The position numbers and the translations under genes were made by a program. The notes below the pieces were generated by a model, which saw only the letters and a list, made by a program, of their open reading frames with translations, did not search any database and was not told where the DNA came from. Of a DNA stretch of 64,000 nucleotides, positions 1-8,648 are shown one piece after another (position 1 is the stretch's first letter; each line of letters opens with the position of its first letter). This DNA is from Nocardia concava NBRC 100430 (lineage in GTDB: Bacteria; Actinomycetota; Actinomycetes; Mycobacteriales; Mycobacteriaceae), in contig NZ_BAFX01000133.1 in the NCBI RefSeq assembly GCF_000308815.1, forward strand, positions 1 to 64,000, read 5' to 3'.

Positions 1-675
1 GTGCTCTCGACCTGGCGGTTCATCGCACCGCCGAGCGCGTTCTTCGGCTCGATCGCAGTGAATGCCGACGGGCAGCGCATGATCGACGAATCCCGTTACG
101 GCGCGGCACTGGGCCACAAGATCGCGACTAGCCCCGGCAATCGGGCCTGGCTACTGATCGACGCCAAGCTCGCCGCCGAGGCCCGCCGCCAGCTCGGCGG
201 GCAGTCGGTGTGGTTCCAGCGCATGCAGGCCGAACGGCTGATGCGCATGGGCAGCGTGACCGGCCGGACCGTTGAGGAAGTCGCGGCCCGCGCCGGCATC
301 GAACCGGCGGCACTGCGCGAAACCGTGGACGCGCACAACCGTGCCATCGAACAGAACCTGCCCGACCCGATGGGCAAGCCGGACGACCTGCGCCGCGCCC
401 TGCACACGGGTCCCTTTGCGCTGCTGGATATCTCGTTCAAGGCGCGACTCACCTACCCCATGCCCATGCTGACCCTCGGCGGCCTGCTGGTGGACGAGGA
501 GACCGGGGCGGTGCGCACGGAATCCGGCACCACCATCCCCGGCCTGTTCGCCGCCGGTCGCGCGGCCGTCGGCATCTGCTCGAACGGATATGTCAGCGGC
601 CTGTCCCTGGCCGACTGCGTCTACTCCGGCCGCCGCGCGGGCTCGCACGCCGTGGAGTTGGCCGCCACCCACTGA
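1..675 (+). CDS. FAD-binding dehydrogenase (KstD / fumarate reductase flavoprotein type), C-terminal part
   Basis: The window begins inside this gene, so only about the last 224 residues are visible and the codon at base 1 need not be the true start. The fragment carries the C-terminal FAD-contact region of the fumarate reductase / 3-ketosteroid-delta-1-dehydrogenase group: the stretch GLFAAGRAAVGICSNGYV near residue 180 followed by a SLADCVYSGRRAG-type ending, and NADGQRMIDE near residue 22. Such enzymes take hydride from a C-C bond of a steroid or related substrate onto FAD in the cytoplasm. The substrate cannot be told from the fragment; other flavoprotein dehydrogenases share this ending. 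It ends 181 bases before the adenylate cyclase and shows no sign of sharing a transcript with it. Confidence 0.8.
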   Translation: MLSTWRFIAPPSAFFGSIAVNADGQRMIDESRYGAALGHKIATSPGNRAWLLIDAKLAAEARRQLGGQSVWFQRMQAERLMRMGSVTGRTVEEVAARAGIEPAALRETVDAHNRAIEQNLPDPMGKPDDLRRALHTGPFALLDISFKARLTYPMPMLTLGGLLVDEETGAVRTESGTTIPGLFAAGRAAVGICSNGYVSGLSLADCVYSGRRAGSHAVELAATH

Positions 676-844
676 CGCGCCGGCCGCCCGGCCGAAAGTT
701 CGCCACGTCGTTCCGGCGCGTTCCCGGCCGGAATCCAACCCGCCCCGGGAGAATCCCGGCCACGAACACACCGGGATGACGAAGGCGGCCCCGGCCCGAC
801 AACCCGGCGCCGGGGCGGGTCCCGGGTTCGCGCGGGATACCGCT

Positions 845-850
845 TACGCT
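845..850 (+). promoter_or_regulatory. -10 box TACGCT of a probably leaderless cyclase transcript
   Basis: TACGCT is followed by exactly six bases and then the ATG at 857, which puts the expected transcription start on the A of the start codon. No Shine-Dalgarno sequence precedes the ATG. This fits actinobacterial leaderless transcription but is an inference from spacing. Confidence 0.5.
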
Positions 851-856
851 GCGACT

Positions 857-2455
857 ATGGCCGATGACCACGTCACGACCGCCGCGCTGGGACCCTCGCC
901 GTGGGGGTCCCGGCTACTGGGCCCGGCCGAGGAACAGGCCTGGATGCAGCGACTGCGGGTACAGACCCTGCTGACCGTCGGGTTGACGGTGGCGAATCTG
1001 ACCGGCATGGCCGTGGCCACCCTGCTGATCACCTTCGTGCTGCCGGGGCCGCCGCTGCTGACCCGCGCGATGGTGCCGCTCAATTTCATCGCCGCGCCGG
1101 TGTATTCGTTCACCGCGCTGGCGGTCGGCTTGTGGTGGGGCTCGGTGGTCGGATTGCGGACGCTGCGCTGGTCGCGGGAACCGGATCGGGTGCCGACCGT
1201 CCCCGAGCAGGCGGCGACCGCGGCGCTGCCCCGCAAGCTGGTCTTCTCGCAGGCGCTGCTGTGGCTGGGCGGCCTGCTGGTGCTGACGCCGCTGTATGCC
1301 CGGGTGGATGTGTCGTTCGTGCCGAAGCTGGTGCTGGGCATCGTGTTCAGCGCGATCGTGGTGTGCGCCAACAGCTATCTGATCGCGGAGTTCGCGCTGC
1401 GCCCCATCACCGCGCGGGTGCTCGAGGCCGCGCCGTCGCGCCCGCGGCGCGGGCTGGGCCTGTTCGGACGGACCGTGGTGGTGTGGGTGCTCGGGACGGG
1501 TGTGCCGGTGGCGCTGATCATGTCGGTGGCGGCGCTGGCACTGGCCGGATGGCAGGCCGATCGACAGCGGCTCGGCATCGCGGTGCTCGCGCTCGGTGGA
1601 GCGACGTTGGTATTCGGCTTGCTGCTCATGATGTTGACGTTGTCGGCGGCGGTCGCGCCGATCCAGGCCGTGCGCACGGCCATGCGCCGCGTCGAGGAGG
1701 GCGACCTGCGGGTGGCCGTGACGGTCTACGACGGAACCGAATTGGGTGAATTGCAAAGCGGTTTCAACCACATGCTGACCGGGCTGCGCGAACGCGACAA
1801 GATGCGCGACCTGTTCGGCCGCCACGTCGGCCACGATGTCGCCGAGGTGGCGCTGACCCGCGATCCCGAACTCGGCGGCACCGAAACCGAGGCGGCCGCG
1901 CTGTTCATCGACATCATCGGCTCCACCACCATGACCGCCACCCGCCCGGCCGCCGAGGTCGTGGCCATCCTCAATGACTTCTTCACCCTCGTGGTCGACG
2001 AGGTGGAACGCTGCGGCGGCTTGATCAACAAGTTCGAGGGCGATGCCGCGCTGGCCGTATTCGGCGCTCCCGCAACGCATTCCGATGCCGCGGGGGCCGC
2101 GCTGATGGCGGCCCGCAGCATCCGCCGCCGGCTCGCGTACGCGGCGACCGAGTTCGACGCCGGGATCGGGGTGGCCGCGGGCCGGGTGATCGCGGGCAAT
2201 GTCGGATCGCATCGCCGGTACGAGTTCACCGTCATCGGCGACGCGGTCAATGAGGCGGCGCGGTTGTGCGAGCTGGCCAAGAACGACGAGATGCGGGTGC
2301 TGACCTCCGCGACCACCATCGCCGCCGCGGGCACCCGCGAGCAGATCCATTGGCGGCTGGGCGAATCGGTGACCCTGCGCGGACGGACCCGGCCGACCCG
2401 GCTGGCCCGCCCGCGCGTGCCCGACCGGGTCTCGGGCGTGCGCACGCCCCGGTAA
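857..2455 (+). CDS. Membrane adenylate/guanylate cyclase with six helices and HAMP domain
   Basis: A 532-residue class III nucleotide cyclase. The first ~270 residues hold six hydrophobic helices, then comes a HAMP segment (about 270-325, with the conserved GTELGELQSGFN motif) and a C-terminal catalytic domain from about 343. The metal-binding motif FIDIIGST is present, as are the NKFEGDAALAVFGAP core and the RRYEFTVIGDAVNEAARL motif with its Asn and Arg transition-state residues, so the enzyme looks active. Order and length match the mycobacterial Rv1318c-Rv1320c/Rv3645 group, which make cAMP at the inner membrane. ATG 857 was chosen because the hydrophobic region follows soon after and a -10 box sits at leaderless distance; a long upstream open frame has no cyclase-like content. 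The input signal is unknown. Confidence 0.9.
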   Translation: MADDHVTTAALGPSPWGSRLLGPAEEQAWMQRLRVQTLLTVGLTVANLTGMAVATLLITFVLPGPPLLTRAMVPLNFIAAPVYSFTALAVGLWWGSVVGLRTLRWSREPDRVPTVPEQAATAALPRKLVFSQALLWLGGLLVLTPLYARVDVSFVPKLVLGIVFSAIVVCANSYLIAEFALRPITARVLEAAPSRPRRGLGLFGRTVVVWVLGTGVPVALIMSVAALALAGWQADRQRLGIAVLALGGATLVFGLLLMMLTLSAAVAPIQAVRTAMRRVEEGDLRVAVTVYDGTELGELQSGFNHMLTGLRERDKMRDLFGRHVGHDVAEVALTRDPELGGTETEAAALFIDIIGSTTMTATRPAAEVVAILNDFFTLVVDEVERCGGLINKFEGDAALAVFGAPATHSDAAGAALMAARSIRRRLAYAATEFDAGIGVAAGRVIAGNVGSHRRYEFTVIGDAVNEAARLCELAKNDEMRVLTSATTIAAAGTREQIHWRLGESVTLRGRTRPTRLARPRVPDRVSGVRTPR

Positions 2456-2629
2456 CTGGAGCGAAGCCAATATCAGCCGTCTGCCCGATTCTGGAGGAAA
2501 ATACGAATAGGGCCGGGGGCCACGCCGATACGGCTGGACAATCGAACAATCTGCTGCGGGACAGGTATTTCCTGCGCCATTATTCGGGTCGTGGCGCCGA
2601 CCTGCCCAGGGTCGGAGTCCACGTGTTCC

Positions 2630-2635
2630 AGGAGG
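2630..2635 (+). promoter_or_regulatory. Shine-Dalgarno AGGAGG fixing the permease start
   Basis: AGGAGG lies six bases before ATG 2642. It decides this start over an in-frame ATG 51 bases upstream that has no ribosome site. Confidence 0.75.
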
Positions 2636-2641
2636 CTTCTC

Positions 2642-4042
2642 ATGCAAATGCGCTTCTCGCGCCCCTCCCGCAAACCCGAAACCGGTGACGCGAACCCACC
2701 CCCGCCACGGCATCCCGTCGACGAAATCCCGCCGCCGCCACGGCTGGCGCTGCTCGGACTGCAGCACCTGGCGATCATGTACGCCGGCGCGGTCGCGGTA
2801 CCGCTGCTGGTCGGCGGGGCGCTGAAGCTCTCGTCCCACACCATCGGACTGCTCGTCAATGCCGACCTGCTGGTGTCCGGCATCATCACCGTCATCCAGG
2901 CCGTCGGCATCGGCCGGATCCTCGGTGTCCGGCTGCCCGTAGTCGCGGGCGCCACCTTCACCGTGGTCTCGCCCATGATCCTGATCGCGCAGGAGTTCGG
3001 CGGCGGCGAGGCCGGGCTGCCGACCGTATATGGCGCGATCCTGGTATCGGGTGTGTTCGGCCTGATCATCGCGCGGTTCTTCGCCAGTGTGGTGCGGTTC
3101 TTCCCGCCACTGGTGTCGGGCTGCGTGATCTGCGTGATCGGATTGTCGCTGATCGGCGCGGATGCCGGGCTGATCGCCGGGGACGATCCGAAAGCGGCCG
3201 ACTACGGCCAGATTTCGCATATCGCGCTGGCCGGTCTGGTGATCGCGCTGATCGTTGTCATCCACCGCTTCGGGCGCGGACTGATCAGCCAGCTCGCGGT
3301 GCTGATCAGCATGGCGATCGGCACCCTGGTGGCGGTGCCCATGCACCTGGTCGACATGTCGAATGTCGGGACCGCCGCGTGGTTCGGCATCTCCAAGCCG
3401 TTCACCTTCGGCGCGCCCGAATTCCATGTCGGAGCGATCATCTCGATGTGCGTGGTCATGCTGGTGACCTTCACCGAGTCCACCGCCGATATGGTCGCCG
3501 TCGCCGAAATGGTCGACAAGGAACTGGAACCCGCCGATCTGTCCCGCGGCCTGGCCGCCGACGGCCTGTCCGCGGTGCTGGCCGGATTCATGAACTCCTT
3601 CCCCGACACCGCCTTTGCCGAGAACGTCGGTCTGGTGGGCTTGACGGGTGTGCGCAGCCGCTGGGTGGTCGCGGCCTGCGGCGGCATGCTGGTGGCGCTG
3701 GGTCTGGTGCCCAAGGTCGGCAGCGTGGTCGCGGCGCTGCCGGGTCCGGTGGTCGGCGGCGCGGCCACGGTCATGTTCGCCATGGTGACCGCGGTGGGTT
3801 TGCGGGTGCTGCACAAGGTGCAGTTCGACGGGACCAACAACATGCTGATCATCGCGGTCACGTTGTCGGTGGCGCTGCTGCCGGCGGTGGCGCCGAGCAT
3901 CTACACGAAGTTCCCGACCAACTTCCAGATGATCGCGGCCAGTCCGATCACCTCGGCGGTGATCGTGGTATTCGTGCTGAACCTGGTGTTCAACCACTGG
4001 GGTGCGGGTAAGCGCAGCGAGGTCACGGCCGGGACGCACTGA
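2642..4042 (+). CDS. NCS2-family xanthine/uracil permease
   Basis: A 466-residue polytopic protein of the nucleobase:cation symporter-2 family, which imports xanthine, uric acid or uracil with protons. After a short hydrophilic N-terminus the first helix carries the family QH pair (LGLQHLAIMYAG). The substrate-site motif FTESTADMVAVAEM is present near residue 280, and the signature NSFPDTAFAENVGLVGLTGV near 320. About twelve hydrophobic segments are visible. This is closer to the xanthine/urate branch than to UraA, but the exact substrate is not decided here. No purine catabolism genes are adjacent. The 186-base upstream gap holds no riboswitch that I can recognise. Confidence 0.9.
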   Translation: MQMRFSRPSRKPETGDANPPPPRHPVDEIPPPPRLALLGLQHLAIMYAGAVAVPLLVGGALKLSSHTIGLLVNADLLVSGIITVIQAVGIGRILGVRLPVVAGATFTVVSPMILIAQEFGGGEAGLPTVYGAILVSGVFGLIIARFFASVVRFFPPLVSGCVICVIGLSLIGADAGLIAGDDPKAADYGQISHIALAGLVIALIVVIHRFGRGLISQLAVLISMAIGTLVAVPMHLVDMSNVGTAAWFGISKPFTFGAPEFHVGAIISMCVVMLVTFTESTADMVAVAEMVDKELEPADLSRGLAADGLSAVLAGFMNSFPDTAFAENVGLVGLTGVRSRWVVAACGGMLVALGLVPKVGSVVAALPGPVVGGAATVMFAMVTAVGLRVLHKVQFDGTNNMLIIAVTLSVALLPAVAPSIYTKFPTNFQMIAASPITSAVIVVFVLNLVFNHWGAGKRSEVTAGTH

Positions 4043-4075
4043 CGATTCGCGGCCCAATCGGTCATTGACTGGGGC

Positions 4076-4114
4076 ATGCTGTCTCACTACTTTGAGTGGG
4101 ACAGCATGTCTCAT
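4076..4114 (+). promoter_or_regulatory. Palindromic operator before the P450/TetR pair
   Basis: ATGCTGTCTCAC (4076-4087) and GTGGGACAGCAT (4096-4107) form an 11-of-12 inverted repeat around eight bases. The half-site TGTCTCA recurs at 4107-4113, giving a second overlapping dyad with TGGGACA at 4097-4103. It lies directly before the P450 gene, whose partner encodes a TetR repressor, so it is the likely autoregulatory site. Confidence 0.55.
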
Positions 4115-4140
4115 AGTCATGACGGCAAGGGGGCCGCGCG

Positions 4141-5658
4141 ATGGCCGAATCTTCGACAACCCTGTATCCGCCCAAGTGGGCGCCGACCTTTCTGCGCTGG
4201 CACGACACCCGAATCGGGTGGTGGGAATCCTGGCGGCTGGCGCTCGGTGTGATCCCCCGGGTTCGCGACCACACGGTGCTCGACTACGCGGCGGCGCTGC
4301 CCGGCGCGGACGATGTGATCGTGGCGCGGGTGCCGTTCGCGCGGTTCGTGGTGGTGCGCAGCCCCGAGCTGGTGCGCCAGGTGCTGGTGACCAATCAGAA
4401 CAACTACGCCAAGAGCCCCGAGTACGACATGCTCGCTGTGGCGTTCGGGCGCGGACTGGTCACCGACTTCAATGAGGAACAGTGGCAACGCAATCGGCGG
4501 CTGGTGCAGCCGATCTTCGCCAAGCGCAATGTGGATGGGTTCGCTCCGGTGATGGTGGCGGCCGCGCAGGACGCGGTGGAGCGCATCCGGACTCTCGCCG
4601 AGACCGACGGGGTCGTCGATGTCGGAGCCGAAATGAACCGGCTCACTTTGGATGTCACCTCACGGACCATGTTCGGCACCGATATCACCGGGCCCATGTC
4701 CGAGGTGGTGCTGGAACGGCTGCTGCGGTTCTTCGGACGCGGGTTCATGACCAATCTCAGCCATCCGCTGCACAACATCTCGGCCTGGATATTGCAGCGG
4801 CGCGGCGGTGTCGATGCCGCCAATTCCCGTGTGCCCCTGAAGATAATGCGTGCCGCCGGATGGCTGATCGAGCCGCGAGCCATGCGGGATCTACGGCACG
4901 CCGAGCACGTGGTGGACGGCCTCATCGCCGATCATCGCGCCGGCCGCATCGCTCGCAAGGACAATCTGCTGGCCCTGCTGATCGATGCCGAGGATCCCGA
5001 AACCGGCTACCGCTACAGCGATCAGGAGATCCACGACGAGCTCATGACGTTCATCGGAGCCGGAATGGAAACCACCGCAACGGCTCTGGGCTGGGTGTGG
5101 CAGCTGCTGGCCGAGCATCCCGAGGCGCGGGAGCGGCTGCGGCAGGAGGTGCGCACGGTACTCGGCGACCGCCCCGCGACGGCCGCCGATCTCGAACAGC
5201 TGCCCTGGACCCAGGCCGTGGTCGCCGAGACCATGCGCGTGCTGCCGCCGGTCATCGGATTGGCCAGGACCGCAAAGGATTACGACACGCTGGGCGGCTA
5301 TCAGATCAAGCCCGGCACCACGGTCGCCGTCATCCTGCACGCCCTGCACCACCATCAGCGGGTCTGGGAACGGCCCGACGAGTTCGATCCGAGCCGGTTC
5401 CTGCCCGAGAACCTCGCCCGCGAACAGAAGCGCGCCGCCATCCCGTTCGGCGCCGGCAAACGCATGTGCGTGGCCTCCGGTTTCGCGAGCATGGAGGCCG
5501 CCCTGGTGGTGGCGACCTTCGCCCAGCACCTGGAATTCGACGCGGCTTCCCCCGAGCGGGTCCGCCGCCAGATCTCCTTCACCGGCGGCCCCGACGGACC
5601 GCTACCCATGCGCCCGCGGTTCCTCCCGCCGGTTCACCCCGTGGACACCGCCGTATAG
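4141..5658 (+). CDS. Cytochrome P450
   Basis: A 505-residue haem monooxygenase, longer than the usual ~400-residue soluble bacterial P450s and with the look of an E-class enzyme. The I-helix oxygen-binding motif GAGMETTATA is near residue 305, the ExxR pair appears as ETMR near 364, the PERF-like segment as RPDEFDPSRF near 418, and the haem-binding loop as FGAGKRMCVASGFA near residue 440 with its Cys. No ferredoxin or reductase gene is adjacent. The start at 4141 is the first ATG after the palindromic operator; the ribosome site is a weak AAGGGGG. The stop overlaps the -10 box of the following TetR gene, so the two are probably co-regulated. The substrate is unknown. Confidence 0.92.
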   Translation: MAESSTTLYPPKWAPTFLRWHDTRIGWWESWRLALGVIPRVRDHTVLDYAAALPGADDVIVARVPFARFVVVRSPELVRQVLVTNQNNYAKSPEYDMLAVAFGRGLVTDFNEEQWQRNRRLVQPIFAKRNVDGFAPVMVAAAQDAVERIRTLAETDGVVDVGAEMNRLTLDVTSRTMFGTDITGPMSEVVLERLLRFFGRGFMTNLSHPLHNISAWILQRRGGVDAANSRVPLKIMRAAGWLIEPRAMRDLRHAEHVVDGLIADHRAGRIARKDNLLALLIDAEDPETGYRYSDQEIHDELMTFIGAGMETTATALGWVWQLLAEHPEARERLRQEVRTVLGDRPATAADLEQLPWTQAVVAETMRVLPPVIGLARTAKDYDTLGGYQIKPGTTVAVILHALHHHQRVWERPDEFDPSRFLPENLAREQKRAAIPFGAGKRMCVASGFASMEAALVVATFAQHLEFDAASPERVRRQISFTGGPDGPLPMRPRFLPPVHPVDTAV

Positions 5659-5659
5659 T
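5654..5659 (+). promoter_or_regulatory. -10 box TATAGT before the TetR gene
   Basis: A near-consensus TATAGT overlaps the P450 stop codon and ends eight bases before GTG 5668. The expected start leaves at most two leader bases. It suggests the regulator can be transcribed separately from the P450. Confidence 0.45.
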
Positions 5660-5667
5660 CGAATCCC

Positions 5668-6417
5668 GTGAAACCGCCGCCCCATCTGCGCCCGCACCGC
5701 AGACGTTCGGGCGGTCAACGCTGGGACGAGCACAATACGGCCCGCCGCACCGCGATTCTCGAGGCGCTCATCGCCTTGATCGAGGAGAACGACCCCGGCG
5801 CGGAAATCTCCACCCAGCAGATCGCCGACCGAGCGGGCCTGGCCCGCTCGGTCGTCTACCGCCAGTTCCAGAACCGCGAGGACCTCGACGCCCGCGCCCG
5901 CGAACTCATCTTCGACCACTACCTGGCCGAGCTGGAAGACATCATGGTCCTCGACCCGTCGAAGACGGTCGAGGACATCATCTTCGACATCATGAGCACC
6001 GTCGTGCACTGGACCGGCAACCATCCCCACCTCTACCGCTTCGCCCAACTCGGCCCCCTCCCCGGCCACCCCGCCCCCGACACCCTCACCACCTTCCGCC
6101 AGCGCGTGGCCGACACCCTCTGGCACCGATTCTTCTCCTGGACAGCGGTTCTCGGCATAGACGTGACCGAATTCCACCCCCTCATCTACGGCCTGGTCGG
6201 CATGGTCGAGGGCGTAGTAACCCAATTCGTCACCGCCCCACCCGATTCCACCCGCCCCGACGAATCGACCCTGGCCCGCCTCCTCACCTCCTCCACCTGG
6301 CACCTCTTCGACGGCCACGCCCGAGACCTCGGCTACACCTTCGACCGCACCGCCCCCGTGGCCGCCACCCTCGCAACCCTCTTCGCCGCCGCCACCGACC
6401 ACCCCGACCCCGCCTGA
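5668..6417 (+). CDS. TetR-family transcriptional regulator
   Basis: A 249-residue regulator with the TetR helix-turn-helix near residues 30-75: STQQIADRAGLARSVVYRQF followed by the usual helix-4 region. The ligand-binding part has a VEDIIFDIMSTVVHWTGNHP segment and ends hydrophobic-rich. It begins nine bases after the P450 stop with a GTG start, so it most likely represses the P450 promoter through the TGTCTCA palindrome at 4076-4114. The ligand would be expected to be a P450 substrate, which is inference. The arginine- and proline-rich first 20 residues are unusual but not informative. Confidence 0.9.
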   Translation: MKPPPHLRPHRRRSGGQRWDEHNTARRTAILEALIALIEENDPGAEISTQQIADRAGLARSVVYRQFQNREDLDARARELIFDHYLAELEDIMVLDPSKTVEDIIFDIMSTVVHWTGNHPHLYRFAQLGPLPGHPAPDTLTTFRQRVADTLWHRFFSWTAVLGIDVTEFHPLIYGLVGMVEGVVTQFVTAPPDSTRPDESTLARLLTSSTWHLFDGHARDLGYTFDRTAPVAATLATLFAAATDHPDPA

Positions 6418-6420
6418 TCC

Positions 6421-6479
6421 GTGAGAATGCACTGATGCACAACTCTTCTCGCGATTTGTGTCCAGGATTGCATTCTCAC
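6421..6479 (+). terminator. Inverted repeat after the TetR gene, possible terminator or palindromic repeat
   Basis: GTGAGAATGCA (6421-6431) pairs perfectly with TGCATTCTCAC (6469-6479). A nested CACAA/TTGTG stem (6438-6442 with 6456-6460) sits in the 37-base loop. It begins three bases after the TetR stop codon. There is no U-tract. Confidence 0.4.
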
Positions 6480-6584
6480 CGCCGGGGGCTGGTCGAAATG
6501 AGGTCGGCGGGTACGTAATAGAGGTCACCGGAGATGGGTGGTGGGGTTGTGATCGCGGCTACTGAGGGTGTGGGTGTTCCTCGT

Positions 6585-6590
6585 TAGCTT
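6585..6590 (+). promoter_or_regulatory. -10 box TAGCTT before the globin gene
   Basis: TAGCTT, six bases, then ATG 6597: the leaderless spacing. A GGGGG run in between might also serve weakly for ribosome binding. Confidence 0.45.
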
Positions 6591-6596
6591 GGGGGC

Positions 6597-7043
6597 ATGG
6601 GTACTCGACGTGATATTGGCGGTCGGGGGGATTTGGATGAGCTGTTGCGGCGGTTCTACGGGGAGGCGTTCGCGGATCCGCTGATCGGGCCTTTCTTTAC
6701 CGAGATCGCGGGGACCGACCTCGAGGTGCACCTGCCCCGGATCGGGGACTTCTGGGAGCGGTCGCTGTTCCGGACCGCGGAGTACAAGCGCAATGCGATG
6801 GTCCCGCACAGCAAGTTGCATGCGGCGCGGCCACTCACGGCCGCCGACTTCGGGCGGTGGGTGCAGCTCTGGCATGCGGCGGTGGATGGCCGCTACGCGG
6901 GACCGAACGCGGAACGTGCCAAAGCTCAGGGTGAGCGGATTGCGGTGTCGATGTTGAAGCGGATGACCGGGGCCGACGGTTCGGCTGTCTCCGTCGGTCC
7001 CGGTTTCGTCCCGCTGGCGGCCGTGCGATTGCGTGCGGCCTGA
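6597..7043 (+). CDS. Truncated haemoglobin, group III-like
   Basis: A 148-residue globin of the short two-over-two fold. The order LLRRFYGEAFADPLIGPFF, HLPRIGDFWERSLF, then YKRNAMVPHSKLH with the candidate proximal histidine, and a C-terminal FGRWVQLWHAAVDGRY segment match group III truncated haemoglobins. These bind oxygen or NO in the cytoplasm; the physiological role of group III is not settled. The last 25 residues after the globin fold are not conserved. It is convergent with the PLP decarboxylase, with four bases between stop codons. Confidence 0.87.
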   Translation: MGTRRDIGGRGDLDELLRRFYGEAFADPLIGPFFTEIAGTDLEVHLPRIGDFWERSLFRTAEYKRNAMVPHSKLHAARPLTAADFGRWVQLWHAAVDGRYAGPNAERAKAQGERIAVSMLKRMTGADGSAVSVGPGFVPLAAVRLRAA

Positions 7044-7047
7044 TAAG

Positions 7048-8511
7048 TCACATCGATTCGGTTGCGGCAGTGAGTATCTCGTCGAGCAGGGTGTCGATGT
7101 GTTCGGGTCCGGTGCGGTGGTTGCAGATACATGCGCGCAGTACGGTGTCGCCCTCGTAGTCGACGGTGGCGAGGTAGGCGCGGCCGCGGGACTGCACGAC
7201 CTCGGCGAGTTCGGCGTGGGACGCCACGCCGAGGACCCGGAAGCAGACGACCGGGAGCGGCCCGCACGCAAGCAACTCCAGGCGCGGATGCGCGGTGATG
7301 CGCTGCCGCAGTTCGTCGGCCATCCGGTCGTAGTGCTGGAGGAGTGCGGCGACTCCGTTGCGGCCGAGTTGGTGCAGGGTGGCCCACAGGGCCAGGGCGC
7401 GGGTGCCGGGGCGGGTCAGCTCGAAGGTGTATTCCGACATCCACGGCAGGTTTTCGTCGCTGTCGAGGTAGGAGGCGCGGAAACCGAATGCGGAACGCAG
7501 CCGCTGTGGGTCGGTGACGAGTGCCGCGCCGCAACCTACGGGGACCGACAGGGTTTTGTGCGGATCGACTGTGAGCGAATCGATCTCGGCGATGCCGCGA
7601 TAGGCCGGGGCCCAGCGCGGCACCTGGGTGCCGAGTCCGCCCCACGCGCCGTCGGCGTGATGCCACATCCCGTGGGCGCGGCAGACGGCCGTGATCGGCT
7701 CGGGAGTGTCGATGGCTCCGGTCGGGGTGCTGCCCAGATTCGACACCACGCAGAACGGCAGCAGCCCCGCGTCGAGGTCGGTGCGTACCGCCTCGTCCAG
7801 CGCGGTTACGTCCATGCAGCGGTCGGGGGTGGTGGCGATGACCCGCACCCGCGAGCGGGGAATGCCGATGACCGCGCACGCCTTGGCGACCGACATGTGC
7901 GCCTGCGCGCCGCAGTAGGCGACCAGATTGCCGTGTGCCGCATCGTATTCCGGGCCGTCGAGGGCGCCGCGCCGCTCGAGGAACCAGTGCCGGGCCGCCG
8001 CCAGGCACAGCAGATTCGCCATGGAGCCGCCGCTGGTCAGCACCCCGCCGGTGGTTTCGGCCATGCCCGCCAGCCCGGCCAGGTCGGCGATCACCCCGCG
8101 TTCGAGGTCCATCAACGCGTGCTCACCCATGCCGCAGGTCGCATTGATGGCGGTGGCCAGCAATTCGGCGATCACTCCCGCCGGCGACGGGGGCGAGTTG
8201 ATCCAGGCGAAGAACGCCGGGTGACCATTGCCGGTCGGATACGGCGCCAACGACTGTTCGGCGAAATCCAGCACCTCGAAAAGATCGCCGCCCTGCTCGG
8301 CCAGCCCGCCGGAGCTCAAACGCTGACGTAATGCCGCCGGTAATGGCCTGACCACCGGCCCCTGCTCGAGTCGCTCGAGATACTCCGCCACCCACTGCGC
8401 ACTCGACACCAGCTCATCCCGGAACGCCCGCGGATGCACCCCCAGCACCGAATCGCGACCCGCCCTAGCCGAAACCTGCCCCTCAATCCCCACCGAAGCC
8501 CCTGACACCAT
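7048..8511 (-). CDS. Group II pyridoxal-phosphate-dependent amino acid decarboxylase
   Basis: A 487-residue fold-type I PLP enzyme of the aromatic-amino-acid/glutamate decarboxylase group. The PLP lysine is in TVDPHKTLSVPVGCG near residue 302. The PLP-stacking histidine is in YCGAQAHMSVAKA, the pyridine-nitrogen Asp in HHADGAWGG, and the phosphate-binding region in TSGGSMANLLCL. It would release CO2 from an amino acid such as a tyrosine, tryptophan or DOPA-like substrate or from glutamate; the sequence alone does not decide. ATG 8511 is the first start before the N-terminal helix; no strong ribosome site is visible. The long proline-rich N-terminus is typical of the family. Confidence 0.9.
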   Translation of the reverse strand: MVSGASVGIEGQVSARAGRDSVLGVHPRAFRDELVSSAQWVAEYLERLEQGPVVRPLPAALRQRLSSGGLAEQGGDLFEVLDFAEQSLAPYPTGNGHPAFFAWINSPPSPAGVIAELLATAINATCGMGEHALMDLERGVIADLAGLAGMAETTGGVLTSGGSMANLLCLAAARHWFLERRGALDGPEYDAAHGNLVAYCGAQAHMSVAKACAVIGIPRSRVRVIATTPDRCMDVTALDEAVRTDLDAGLLPFCVVSNLGSTPTGAIDTPEPITAVCRAHGMWHHADGAWGGLGTQVPRWAPAYRGIAEIDSLTVDPHKTLSVPVGCGAALVTDPQRLRSAFGFRASYLDSDENLPWMSEYTFELTRPGTRALALWATLHQLGRNGVAALLQHYDRMADELRQRITAHPRLELLACGPLPVVCFRVLGVASHAELAEVVQSRGRAYLATVDYEGDTVLRACICNHRTGPEHIDTLLDEILTAATESM

Positions 8512-8648
8512 CGTCGCGCCACACCCTTGTTCGGAGTTGCCTGCTCAGGACCCCGGAATCGTAATTTCCCCCGCCCGCTTCCACCCCGCACGGCACGAAC
8601 TTCTCGCGCATCAATTTGATCTTGTCCGCTCGCGGACGGCCCGACCGG

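Noticed and set aside
2456..2641. Possible purine riboswitch before the NCS2 permease
   Set aside because: No conserved purine-aptamer core or paired stems that I can recognise, and a normal Shine-Dalgarno sequence explains the start.
914..4159. 1081-residue minus-strand open frame opposite the cyclase and permease
   Set aside because: Its composition (very rich in Arg, His, Gln, Asp) is that of the complement of GC-rich coding sequence, and the plus strand has two well-recognised proteins over the same span.
4482..6518. 678-residue plus-strand frame across the P450 and TetR genes
   Set aside because: An out-of-frame reading of two recognised genes, Arg/Pro/Ala-rich with no domain.
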